Positions 41,766 to 49,914 of a stretch of 64,000 bases of DNA are shown piece after piece. Position 1 is the stretch's first letter. The number at the start of each line of letters is the position of its first letter. The notes under the pieces were generated by a model. That model was not told where the DNA came from. It made no database searches and saw nothing but the letters and a program-made list of their open reading frames with translations. The stretch is from Acidithiobacillus sp. (lineage in GTDB: Bacteria; Pseudomonadota; Gammaproteobacteria; Acidithiobacillales; Acidithiobacillaceae): assembly GCA_028697715.1 (NCBI GenBank), contig JAQVDS010000004.1, positions 44,066-108,065 on the forward strand, written 5' to 3'. The position numbers were made by a program, and so were the translations under genes.

Positions 41766-42607
41766 GTGTCACCCCTGCATTTTCCTGGATGGGCGGTAAA
41801 AATCGCATTCGGGACCGTATTGTCCCCTATACCATCGGTGCTTCCCTATATGTGGAACCGTTTGCCGGTGCGCTCAACGTACTCTTGGGGCGGCCCTGCA
41901 AGGGAATGGAAGTGGTCAATGACCGGGATGAACGAATTATCAATTTCTACCGGGTGTTGCAGGACGATGTGTTGCGGGATCGATTGCTGCAAAAACTCAA
42001 GTACACTCCCTATGCCCGCGCCGAGTTTGGCCGGGCTTTGAACGTATTGCGTGATCCCGCATCCGGCAATGTGGATCGCTCTTGGGCGTTCTTTGTTGCG
42101 CAGAATCAGGGAATTTCCGGTGGCGGCTGCAATGCCAGCAACGAGAATAATTGGGGCGTCTCCAAGGAGCGGGACACAGCGGCCCGCTTTCGCTGGCATG
42201 TGCAGGAGCTAGAAAAGCTGGCGGAACGGCTGTCCGGCGTCATCATCGAGAATCGGGACGCGCTGCAACTGCTCTCGACCTGGGATGCGCCCCATGCGGT
42301 GTTTTATTGCGATCCGCCTTACGTCCCGGACACGCGCAAAATGGATCATCGCTCGCGCTACCAAGAGGAAATGCGCCTCGAAGATCATCATGCGCTGATC
42401 GATACCCTGTTGCACCTGAAAGGACAAGCCATTCTTTCCGGGTATCGCCATGAGGACGTGCATGGCCCGCTGGAATCGGCGGGCTGGCAGCGCATCGACA
42501 CCAAAGTCCATTTGTATGCCTCGGTTCAGGACAAGAACCAAAAGCGCACAGAATGCCTTTGGATTTCACCCGGCATTCAGAATCAGCAAATGGGATTGTT
42601 CGCATGA
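41762..42607 (+). CDS. dam: Dam-type DNA adenine methyltransferase
   Basis: The 281-residue protein matches the MT-D12 family: FSWMGGKNRIRDRIVPY, YVEPFAGALNVLLG and the catalytic DPPY box in AVFYCDPPYVPDTRKM. It methylates adenine, often in GATC. Element-borne Dam proteins can protect transferred DNA from restriction or switch gene expression. It overlaps the sigma-like gene and the following gene. Confidence 0.88.
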   Translation: MSVTPAFSWMGGKNRIRDRIVPYTIGASLYVEPFAGALNVLLGRPCKGMEVVNDRDERIINFYRVLQDDVLRDRLLQKLKYTPYARAEFGRALNVLRDPASGNVDRSWAFFVAQNQGISGGGCNASNENNWGVSKERDTAARFRWHVQELEKLAERLSGVIIENRDALQLLSTWDAPHAVFYCDPPYVPDTRKMDHRSRYQEEMRLEDHHALIDTLLHLKGQAILSGYRHEDVHGPLESAGWQRIDTKVHLYASVQDKNQKRTECLWISPGIQNQQMGLFA

Positions 42608-43386
42608 CCAATTTTCGGGAAGTTGCTTGGCAACTCGCCCAGGAAGGGCAACTCGACTTGGCGATGACCGCCTGGACGCGGTATGCCCTGAAACAAGAGC
42701 GGCAAGGAAAAGCCCTCGATCCCGCCATTACGGAAAATCTGCAACAGGCCAGTAAACTGCTGGCCGGAACTAAAGACGGATTTACCGCAAATCAGGACGA
42801 ATCCCTGCTGGATTACTTAATCACCTTGCAAAAAGAAATAAAGAATTACAACAATCTGCAACCAGCGATTGAAACTTTACTGAACGAATGGCGAACTTCT
42901 CCCAATCGCAATCTGTACGACTGGACGCTGCAAACAATACGCACTACGAAAGGCCCAGAGGATCGCGTGCTGGTATTAGCGGCGATTGGTAGATTTTTGG
43001 AGAAAAGCGTGGATCGGCTTGCTCGTGAAATGGAGAAGATTGGTCTACTGAAAGCCGGACGAGGAATAAAAGATGATATTGGCAACTATGCTTACCAAAA
43101 GGCAATAAACGGTGAAATTGAAGAAGCAATCTTTTGGTGGACCATTGCCGCTGGTCAAGGAGACTCTAACGCGAGAGCCAATCTGGAAATTTGCGAACAA
43201 CAGGGACTAATATCGAAAAACACTAAACAGCTATTGCCGGATATTGACGAACGGATTGCGACAAAACGAGAGTCTATCTCGATTCAGAAGCAGAAAGCCG
43301 ATTTGCGCGAAAAGTGGATGGATAAAAAGACGAATGCAGGGTTTGACTCGGAGCACTGGACCCCGGCACGTTGCGGCCCCTTCTAA
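42604..43386 (+). CDS. Hypothetical Sel1/TPR-like helical protein, 260 aa
   Basis: ATG 42604 overlaps the Dam stop (ATGA). The protein is helical: an initial repeat (FREVAWQLAQEGQLDLAMTAWTRYALKQE), a central charged region and a Sel1-like unit (YQKAINGEIEEAIFWWTIAAGQGDSNARANLEICEQQG). Such solenoids usually bind proteins. It may be a type IVB accessory factor. Confidence 0.6.
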   Translation: MTNFREVAWQLAQEGQLDLAMTAWTRYALKQERQGKALDPAITENLQQASKLLAGTKDGFTANQDESLLDYLITLQKEIKNYNNLQPAIETLLNEWRTSPNRNLYDWTLQTIRTTKGPEDRVLVLAAIGRFLEKSVDRLAREMEKIGLLKAGRGIKDDIGNYAYQKAINGEIEEAIFWWTIAAGQGDSNARANLEICEQQGLISKNTKQLLPDIDERIATKRESISIQKQKADLREKWMDKKTNAGFDSEHWTPARCGPF

Positions 43387-43404
43387 AGCTCGCCGAACCG
43401 GATC

Positions 43405-43421
43405 AAAAAACGGCACCACCC
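43405..43421 (+). promoter_or_regulatory. Dispersed leader element, copy P3
   Basis: AAAAAACGGCACCACCC lies 30 nt before the DotE/IcmC-like start, in the gap after the preceding gene and before a CAGGAG ribosome binding site. Confidence 0.65.
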
Positions 43422-43451
43422 GGTAGATCAATCCATCACAGGAGTATCGCC

Positions 43452-43964
43452 GTGAATCTCATAACCATGTTCGCTAACATGACGAGCAGCTTGCCGCCCG
43501 TCCTGAAAATGGTGTTTGGAGCCGCCTACGTCCTCGGCGCGGCCTACATCATTATTGCCTTGCGCCGTCTCTGGAAGATGGGGACCGGAGACCCCCACAT
43601 CCACACCGAAAGCATCGTGATGGGTCTGGCGATTGGCGGGTGCCTCGTGGCCGCGCCGACTGCCGTGGGAGCCGACATTGGCACTTTCTTTGCCACTACG
43701 CACCCCTCTCCCTTGCAATATGCCGGGCCGGGCGGCGCGGAAATGGCAACCGCTGCCAAAGCGATTGTCCTGTTCATCCAGATTGTCGGTGTCATCGCCG
43801 TCATTCGTGGCTTCATGATCCTGCGAGCCGTCGCGCACGGCAACAGCCGCGATACGGTATCCAAAGGCGCAACCCATATCGTCGGTGGAGCCATGGCCGC
43901 CAACGTGGTGATGGCCGCTATCACCTTCGGTAACACCGTGGGACTCACCCTACCCTTCACCTAA
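43452..43964 (+). CDS. icmC: DotE/IcmC-like (TraQ) inner-membrane protein
   Basis: GTG 43452 follows ACAGGAG. The 170-residue protein has four membrane spans (VFGAAYVLGAAYIIIALRRLW; IVMGLAIGGCLVAAPTAV; AIVLFIQIVGVIAVIRGFMIL; VVMAAITFGNTVGL). This is the IcmC/DotE/DotV type of small IVB membrane protein. Its first half aligns with the following IcmD-like protein by eye. Confidence 0.75.
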   Translation: MNLITMFANMTSSLPPVLKMVFGAAYVLGAAYIIIALRRLWKMGTGDPHIHTESIVMGLAIGGCLVAAPTAVGADIGTFFATTHPSPLQYAGPGGAEMATAAKAIVLFIQIVGVIAVIRGFMILRAVAHGNSRDTVSKGATHIVGGAMAANVVMAAITFGNTVGLTLPFT

Positions 43965-43968
43965 AAAT

Positions 43969-44000
43969 TTTTTCATCCCCCTCGCAAGGGGGGTGAAAAA
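43969..44000 (+). terminator. Hairpin between icmC and icmD
   Basis: TTTTTCATCCCCCT and AGGGGGGTGAAAAA pair with one G-T around CGCA, four nt after the icmC stop. On the plus strand it is followed by element P4 instead of a U-tract; on the minus strand it has U-rich flanks. It may act as an attenuator or RNA-end stabiliser. Confidence 0.55.
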
Positions 44001-44012
44001 TCGGCACCACCC
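43996..44012 (+). promoter_or_regulatory. Dispersed leader element, copy P4
   Basis: AAAAATCGGCACCACCC begins within the 3' arm of the preceding hairpin and ends 32 nt before the icmD start. Confidence 0.65.
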
Positions 44013-44044
44013 TGGTGGTTCAACCATAGAAGGAGTGCCTTTTC

Positions 44045-44443
44045 ATGAATCATCGTAATCGCAACAAACAAATTGTCATCACTGCCGTTGCCCTGGCCGT
44101 AGGGACCATCGCCCTCTTTGACCCCTTGCTGGCCCTGGCTTCTGCGCAAAATGCCGGGGTCGTTGCCAGCAATGTGACCGGCAATTACAGCGACTTCTCG
44201 AAATTTTTGACGGGCGGTGCCTACGTCATTGGTGCGGGAGCCGTCATTCACGGCCTTCATAAATTCTGGCAGAAGTCCCACGATCAGGGCGGCCAGATCA
44301 AGGCGTCCAGCTATGCCATCCCGATTGTCGTGGGCGGAGGGTTAGTGGCAGTCGCCGCGTCCATCGGAACCCCGGTTGCTACGCTGTTTGGTAGTGGCGT
44401 GAACTCTACCAATGCAGGGGATTCCGGTACGACTAGCTACTAA
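44045..44443 (+). CDS. icmD: DotP/IcmD-like (TraR) membrane protein
   Basis: The 132-residue protein has an N-terminal span or signal (IVITAVALAVGTIALFDPLLALA) and two further spans (FLTGGAYVIGAGAVIHGLHKFW; YAIPIVVGGGLVAVAASIGTPVATLF). This matches IcmD/DotP. A strong terminator follows directly, so its transcript can end here. Confidence 0.78.
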   Translation: MNHRNRNKQIVITAVALAVGTIALFDPLLALASAQNAGVVASNVTGNYSDFSKFLTGGAYVIGAGAVIHGLHKFWQKSHDQGGQIKASSYAIPIVVGGGLVAVAASIGTPVATLFGSGVNSTNAGDSGTTSY

Positions 44444-44462
44444 TCACTTGCTACAAGGCCGC

Positions 44463-44496
44463 GCCCACCACAAAAGACTGTGGTGGGCTTTTTTTT
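44463..44496 (+). terminator. Rho-independent terminator after icmD
   Basis: GCCCACCACA and TGTGGTGGGC are perfect 10-bp arms around AAAGAC, followed by eight T. The T-run merges into leader element P5. Confidence 0.9.
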
Positions 44497-44507
44497 CGGC
44501 ATCACCC
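44491..44507 (+). promoter_or_regulatory. Dispersed leader element, copy P5
   Basis: TTTTTTCGGCATCACCC lies directly after the terminator hairpin and 38 nt before the dotO start; here the A-run is replaced by T. Confidence 0.6.
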
Positions 44508-44545
44508 TGGTAGAGAAACCCACTTTTTGCTGAAAGGATATGGTT

Positions 44546-47500
44546 ATGAGCCTTGCCAAAGGACTGTACCGCGCATTCAATCTCCCCCTGGAATCCCTGA
44601 GTGATTTACATGGCGTCGATTACGGCGGCACCAAAAATCTCCGCGAGGAACCGCTAGACGCCTTCCTCGACAACGGCGGACTGATTCGCTACGGCATCCT
44701 GCAAGGGGATTATTCCACCCCGGACCCGGAACTGTACCGGGCCATGCTGACCAAGCTGCAAAGCAGTTGGGTTACGCTGTTTCGTAACCCTGGGCATACC
44801 CTGGACATTTGCTTTCAAGTGGACCCGGCCCGTTCGACCGAATTTCTGGAACGCCGTCTGTCTCCCTACCGCAAACAGGCGGAAAAGCACGGTCTGGACT
44901 TTGGGGCTATCTTCGACTCCCGCGTAACCAGCTTTCCACGCCATATCGCCCCGGAAGTCGTTATTGTCGCTTTGCGAACTGATCCCTCGGTGTTGCTGGC
45001 AAACGAGCAAAAACGCGCCAATGAAAACCGGAAGAAACGCCGTGTGCAAGCACAGTTGGGCGATTGGATACGCGGCGGACAAGACGTAACCGCCATCATG
45101 CCGGAACTTCGGCATATTCACGATCAGGCGTGGTACACCCTGGTCAAAAGTCTCGACACTTGCGGCAATGTTCTCATGGACGGTCAAAGCCGCAACAATG
45201 GTCTGCGCCTGGACGTACTCACCATTGAACAGGCGATAGACTGGATGCGCAATGTCCAGCGGCCCGGAACCTACAGCTTGCCGGACGAAAACCCGACCTG
45301 GAAAGCAGAGCTTGCCCGCCCCTCTTTGGGGGCAAACGGTTCGCTGCTGGCCGTCGCCCCGCGCCTGGGGTTATCCGCCATTCCCGAAGAAATGGAAGTC
45401 GTGCAAGGCGTCGTCCAAACGCCCCAGGGCATAACCTTTGCCCCGGTCGTCATGAGCCTGGGACCAGTGGATGCACAACCCTTTGCCGAACTGTTGGGGA
45501 ATCTGGTCAAGGCCAACATCCCCGCCCGCCTCAATTTTCGATTGATTCCCGGTGGGTCCGGCAATCTGAGCATGAAGAAACTCGGTGCGGAAATGCTCTA
45601 TCTAACGACCAAAATCACCGATAACAGCAATGGACTGGTCAAGGAATCCATTGCCGAAATTCAGCGTCACGCCAATCACGATCCCGTCATGCTCCTGCGT
45701 TCCGTCGCTTGCACCTGGGCCAATTCTCTCGATCAGGCGCAAATGCAGCAACAAACCCTTTTGCGCATGATCGAGACCTGGGGCAATCAGGAATGTACCA
45801 CCCGCTGCGGCGATCCCGTACAGACTGTGTTATCCAGCATTCCGGGACTCATGAGCGACATTGCCGCTCCCGCATGGCCCGCCAATCTCTCGGACGTGCT
45901 GCCCCTCCTACCCTTCGACCGGCCCGCTTCCCCCTGGAATCATGGACCGTTTTTCCTGCGTGACGAACTACGCAAGATGCTGGCCGTGGGCCACGATTTG
46001 CAAACGCCCATTATCTCGTTTACCGGCCCCCCAGGACGCGGTAAATCCATGACCATGGCCCTGCAACTGCTCAGTTTCCTGTGGGATGCCGGACAAGGCG
46101 AATTGCCCTATATCTCGATCATCGACGTGGGATATTCCAGTATCGAGTTTATCGAGGCGGTGCGTCAGGCGTTAGGCGAAAACGCCTATCTCGCACAAGG
46201 TTTTACCCTGTCTCTCAACGGCAAGACCATCAACCCCTTCGACACTCCCCTGGGCTTTCGTTTCCCCACCCAAAACCATCTGTCTTTCCTCAAGAACCTT
46301 GTGGGGATCATGTGCGGCAACACCAACAAAAACCGCCCAATCCTGAAACTTTCAGAAGCGATTGAAGCTGCAATTATGGCCTGTTACGGCGCTGTTTCAG
46401 ACCTGGGACAAGGCGTAGCAAAACCGTACAAACCGGGTGTGGATTTGCTGGTAGACGAGGCCATTCAAAAACACGGCATTGCGTTGGATGTGCATACGTC
46501 CTGGTGGGAAATCGTTGATGCGCTCTTTGCCAAAGGCGATTTGACCATGGCGGGCCGTGCCCAACGCTTTGCCGTGCCGGTGCTTCTGGACCTTATCAAG
46601 ACCTGCACGTCCGACAAAGACCTACAGGCCAAGTATGGAGACTTGAAGGTAGAGGGTCAGATGGACCTCATACCCTATATCAACCTGAGTGTTACCGAAG
46701 CCTCGAAGAACTGGCCGGTCATGGGTTCTCCCTCCACGTTCGATTTTGGCCGGGCGCGAATCGTCTCTCTCGATCTGGTCGAAGTCACCCAGGGACAGGA
46801 CGAGGCCAGCATCCGGCAAGCCACGGCTATGTACCTTCTGGCTCGGTTCAAGACTAGCCAGAGCTTCATCTTTTCTCAAGACGATGTGGAAGGCGCACGA
46901 ATCCACTTGCGCCCGGAATATGTGGATTATCACACCGAACGGGCGGAGCGGATCAAGCGCGAAGTCAAAATATCGGTTTGGGATGAATTGCACCGAACGG
47001 GTGGGCTACCGCAAATTCCCGACCAGATTGAACGGGATGGCCGCGAAGGGCGCAAAAACGGCTTGCGCATTTTGCTGGGGTCACAGTCCTTCCACGACAT
47101 TCCCGATACCATTCAGGATATTTTGGGCGCGGCCTACGTCATGGGCCTGGACGGTAAAGAAATTACCACCATCGTAGAACGCACTGGCATTGATCCGATT
47201 CTGGCAGCCAAAGCGGTAGACCACTGCATCGGTCCCGGAGAAAAGGGGTCTGGCTGCTTGGTCTACTGGAAGCGCGAAGATCGGCGCTATACCAGCCTTT
47301 CCTATGTCATCGCTGGTCCCGTCGAGCTTTGGGCACTGACGACACACCCCGAATCCCGCGCCGTCAAAAACGCCATTCTGAAAGAAGTGCCTTACAGTGC
47401 GGCGCTCAACCTGCTAGCCGCCCGGTATCCCAACGGAACCATCAAAAAGGAACTGGCCCGCCGAAAAGGACTGGCTCAAGGCGGCGAGGACTTTCTGACC

Positions 47501-47566
47501 GAAATCGCGCAGGAAATCGTGCGCATGTATCAGGTTTCCTTGCTCAACTCGGCATCACCCCGTTAA
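44546..47566 (+). CDS. dotO: DotO/IcmB (TraU) type IVB ATPase
   Basis: The 1006-residue protein is a VirB4-like ATPase with Walker A FTGPPGRGKSMTM (about 492-504) and Walker B-like KISVWDELHRTGG (about 812). ATG 44546 is preferred over 44540 because it is better spaced from GAAAGGA. DotO is the cytoplasmic motor of IVB systems. Length agrees with IcmB/TraU. Leader element P6 covers its last codons. Confidence 0.88.
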   Translation: MSLAKGLYRAFNLPLESLSDLHGVDYGGTKNLREEPLDAFLDNGGLIRYGILQGDYSTPDPELYRAMLTKLQSSWVTLFRNPGHTLDICFQVDPARSTEFLERRLSPYRKQAEKHGLDFGAIFDSRVTSFPRHIAPEVVIVALRTDPSVLLANEQKRANENRKKRRVQAQLGDWIRGGQDVTAIMPELRHIHDQAWYTLVKSLDTCGNVLMDGQSRNNGLRLDVLTIEQAIDWMRNVQRPGTYSLPDENPTWKAELARPSLGANGSLLAVAPRLGLSAIPEEMEVVQGVVQTPQGITFAPVVMSLGPVDAQPFAELLGNLVKANIPARLNFRLIPGGSGNLSMKKLGAEMLYLTTKITDNSNGLVKESIAEIQRHANHDPVMLLRSVACTWANSLDQAQMQQQTLLRMIETWGNQECTTRCGDPVQTVLSSIPGLMSDIAAPAWPANLSDVLPLLPFDRPASPWNHGPFFLRDELRKMLAVGHDLQTPIISFTGPPGRGKSMTMALQLLSFLWDAGQGELPYISIIDVGYSSIEFIEAVRQALGENAYLAQGFTLSLNGKTINPFDTPLGFRFPTQNHLSFLKNLVGIMCGNTNKNRPILKLSEAIEAAIMACYGAVSDLGQGVAKPYKPGVDLLVDEAIQKHGIALDVHTSWWEIVDALFAKGDLTMAGRAQRFAVPVLLDLIKTCTSDKDLQAKYGDLKVEGQMDLIPYINLSVTEASKNWPVMGSPSTFDFGRARIVSLDLVEVTQGQDEASIRQATAMYLLARFKTSQSFIFSQDDVEGARIHLRPEYVDYHTERAERIKREVKISVWDELHRTGGLPQIPDQIERDGREGRKNGLRILLGSQSFHDIPDTIQDILGAAYVMGLDGKEITTIVERTGIDPILAAKAVDHCIGPGEKGSGCLVYWKREDRRYTSLSYVIAGPVELWALTTHPESRAVKNAILKEVPYSAALNLLAARYPNGTIKKELARRKGLAQGGEDFLTEIAQEIVRMYQVSLLNSASPR
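47545..47560 (+). promoter_or_regulatory. Dispersed leader element, copy P6
   Basis: CAACTCGGCATCACCC ends 24 nt before the next start, overlapping the final dotO codons; the upstream A-run is not kept in this copy. Confidence 0.55.
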
Positions 47567-47584
47567 GGGCAACAGGAGATTTTC

Positions 47585-48847
47585 ATGGATTACACGCAGT
47601 ACATTCGCCAGAACTTCCCGCAAGGCGCTTTTTTGCCAGACGAGCGCATCGCCACCTTTTTGGAATACGCCAAAATTAGCGCCGCCGAAGAACAGGCACG
47701 GATTCAGGATGCCATTCAACGGCAACCCTGGCTAGCACAGTGGTACCACCCGCGAGACGATGTACGGTTTCAGATCGACCACATGCTGCGCGTGACCGGC
47801 TCCCAGGCCATTTCTCTGACCTCGGAACAAGGCATGTTCGAGAAGTCCCGGCAACTCCTGCTCATGGATACGCCTGGATCGGGTAGCGACGATACGGTGC
47901 GCGGTACGCTGTACGAATCCTGGATTTTGGCTCAGGCCGACCAGATCATGAATCCCCACGGCAAGATTACTGCCCTACCCAACATCATCGAGCAAATGGG
48001 CAAGCCCAAAAACGGTCTGAGCGCCGCGCCGGATAACCTGTATTGGGCAAACGATCATTTCTTAATCGTTGATGCCAAATGCCCCAGGGAACCGCATACC
48101 ACGCCGCCCGATGCCTATGTCGCGCAACTGCATTTTTATGAGGCGGCATTGCGCGAAATCATGCGGGAACAATACCCACAATGGGCAGACGTTCCGGTAC
48201 GCAAAATTCTCGCCCAGGGTGACATACTGCGCGGGCGCGTCAGCTTTCTGGAAATACCTACCGTGCCCCACATGAGCGATACCCTCTGGAACAACGCCCA
48301 AGTCCTGCACCGGCAGGTATGCCAGACGCAATCCCTCTGGCCCATGCCGCCACAACCCGTATTTGACGCCACCAAGCTCCCGGAAGTCGAAAATCTATCC
48401 CGCAAGCTGTTGGAAATCGCAGATCGCAAGAGCGCCTTGGAAGCCGAAGAAACCGATTTGCGGGAAACCCTGAAATCCTTATTGGGGGACGATCCGAAAC
48501 AATGGCCGAAGCTCAACAAAGACGTGGGCGGCATGTTCCGCCCCTACTGGCCCCGCACGGCAGACGAACGGCTGTTGTCTGCGCTACGCGAAAACGGTGT
48601 CTGCATTCCCCAAAAGCCGGTGTATGACGTGGACGGCATGGTCCAAGCCCTGCGCAATGCCAGCATTCCGGTAGACCCATTCGTCAAAGACCGGCAGGTC
48701 GATGTATCTACGGCGGTCAAGGCGCTGGAAATTCTGGACATTCCCCGTTCTGCCTTCCAGTCACCCGGCATCACCCTGCTGGACAAGCGGCCAAAAGACG
48801 AGCCGCAACCGAACGTAGAACAAACCCTATCGAGGATGCGCCCATGA
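47585..48847 (+). CDS. YqaJ-like PD-(D/E)XK nuclease
   Basis: The 420-residue protein has the lambda-exonuclease/YqaJ core: GTLYESWILAQADQIM (Glu), GLSAAPDNLYWANDHFLIVDAKCP (PD ... DxK) and FYEAALREIM. The C-terminal half has a coiled coil (RKLLEIADRKSALEAEETDLRETLKSLL). Such 5'-3' exonucleases pair with annealing proteins; the Sak4-like gene in this arm could be the partner. The start follows ACAGGAG. Confidence 0.7.
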   Translation: MDYTQYIRQNFPQGAFLPDERIATFLEYAKISAAEEQARIQDAIQRQPWLAQWYHPRDDVRFQIDHMLRVTGSQAISLTSEQGMFEKSRQLLLMDTPGSGSDDTVRGTLYESWILAQADQIMNPHGKITALPNIIEQMGKPKNGLSAAPDNLYWANDHFLIVDAKCPREPHTTPPDAYVAQLHFYEAALREIMREQYPQWADVPVRKILAQGDILRGRVSFLEIPTVPHMSDTLWNNAQVLHRQVCQTQSLWPMPPQPVFDATKLPEVENLSRKLLEIADRKSALEAEETDLRETLKSLLGDDPKQWPKLNKDVGGMFRPYWPRTADERLLSALRENGVCIPQKPVYDVDGMVQALRNASIPVDPFVKDRQVDVSTAVKALEILDIPRSAFQSPGITLLDKRPKDEPQPNVEQTLSRMRP

Positions 48848-49110
48848 AGAAAGAAATCATGCTGCAAATCGCCAAGGCCGCTTTCCCGGTACAAATTACC
48901 CAGGGAGAAGCCTTACTGGATGACGCCATTTTTACTATCAGTCAGCGATTCATTCACGCCATTGATCCCGGTTACGCTATGCCAGTCACGAACGATTTGC
49001 CGGAAGAACCGTGGTTTACCGTAATCATGCGGGTGACAGAAATGATCCTGGGTGGCCGGAACGGAAAGCTTTATTTTACACAAAACAGTTTTCCTTTTTT
49101 GCGAGGATAA
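48844..49110 (+). CDS. Hypothetical protein, 88 aa
   Basis: ATG 48844 overlaps the nuclease stop (ATGA). The product (ALLDDAIFTISQRFIHAIDPGYAMPVTNDLPEEPWFTVIMRVTEMILGG) has no recognised domain. It is part of the transfer-gene series. A core match CGGCATCACCC occurs 67 nt before it inside the nuclease gene, but without the A-run. Confidence 0.5.
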   Translation: MKKEIMLQIAKAAFPVQITQGEALLDDAIFTISQRFIHAIDPGYAMPVTNDLPEEPWFTVIMRVTEMILGGRNGKLYFTQNSFPFLRG

Positions 49111-49111
49111 T

Positions 49112-49447
49112 ATGGGTTTCTGGAATTTTGTCAAAAAAGATTTAGGTTACTATAAAAAAGTAGCTGTTACTGAAATGCGGTTCCATAAAATTGTCTGGAA
49201 CAAGCTGACCAGCTTTCAAAAAGACATGGAAGAACGGCAACCCTGGAATGCTCTGGATGAAACGCTCAGAAAAGAACACCTGAAGCAAGAGCGATTTGTT
49301 TTGTTTTCCATGATCCTACTTTTAGTGTTTCTCACCGCATATCTGGTATGGAGCCAAAATTGGGAAGGATTCGCCGTATGGCTTCTGTTCGCGGCGTTGG
49401 TGATACGTTCCCTGGTCATTATTCGGAAACTGACAAAAGGAGAATAA
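49112..49447 (+). CDS. Small two-span membrane protein, 111 aa
   Basis: ATG 49112 is adjacent to the previous stop. After an amphipathic start (GFWNFVKKDLGYYKKVAV) and a charged helix come two close membrane spans (FVLFSMILLLVFLTAYLVW; GFAVWLLFAALVIRSLVII). Position between transfer genes suggests a IVB accessory subunit; no match to a named Dot/Icm protein is claimed. Confidence 0.55.
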   Translation: MGFWNFVKKDLGYYKKVAVTEMRFHKIVWNKLTSFQKDMEERQPWNALDETLRKEHLKQERFVLFSMILLLVFLTAYLVWSQNWEGFAVWLLFAALVIRSLVIIRKLTKGE

Positions 49448-49914
49448 TGATGCACTGTTACGCTGAGGCGGCTGCTTATTATGATGTTCCTGCCATCATT
49501 CTGCGAGCGATTCATCATGTAGAAGGCGGCAAGAAAGGAGATCGCGTACCGGACCCTAACGGCACGTTCGACCATGGCTTTATGCAAATCAATACTTGCT
49601 GGAAACCGTTGCTGCATGAGCAAGGCTGGACCATGCGCTTTATCACGCATCACGATTGCGCGAACATTTTTGCTGCGGCTTGGATTCTTAAACAACATCT
49701 GGACAGCACAGGCAATCTTTGGTTAAGCGTGGCAGATTATCATTCCGGCGATCCCGTTTATGGATACCCTTATGCAAAAATGGTGTACCAACAGGCTTTG
49801 ACTCTGGAAAAATATCAACCAAAATCAGAACAAACGGTTGATTTTGTATCTCATGTGGAGATTAAGAAATCTGATAATGTCACGGCCCCACAAAATATGA
49901 GGTTTCAGCCATGA
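49447..49914 (+). CDS. Lytic transglycosylase of the transfer system
   Basis: The 155-residue protein has an SLT/VirB1-like core without signal peptide: YYDVPAIILRAIHHVEGGKKG (catalytic Glu in HHVEGG), FDHGFMQINTCWKP and WLSVADYHSGDPVYGYPYAKMVY. It should open peptidoglycan for channel assembly. It overlaps dotM by 4 nt. Lack of a signal peptide is odd and suggests export by another route or a start upstream. Confidence 0.78.
   Translation: MMHCYAEAAAYYDVPAIILRAIHHVEGGKKGDRVPDPNGTFDHGFMQINTCWKPLLHEQGWTMRFITHHDCANIFAAAWILKQHLDSTGNLWLSVADYHSGDPVYGYPYAKMVYQQALTLEKYQPKSEQTVDFVSHVEIKKSDNVTAPQNMRFQP

Noticed and set aside
43996..44012. Sigma-54 promoter reading of the dispersed element (GGCAC ... 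GG)
   Set aside because: The GG-N10-GC spacing is not kept among the nine copies.
44463..44488. CRISPR or other repeat array
   Set aside because: The inverted sequence is a single terminator hairpin; no spaced direct-repeat array was found anywhere in the window.
48766..48776. CGGCATCACCC inside the YqaJ-like gene as a tenth copy
   Set aside because: The core matches but the A-run is absent, it is in-frame coding for GITLL and is 67 nt from the next start; left as uncertain.
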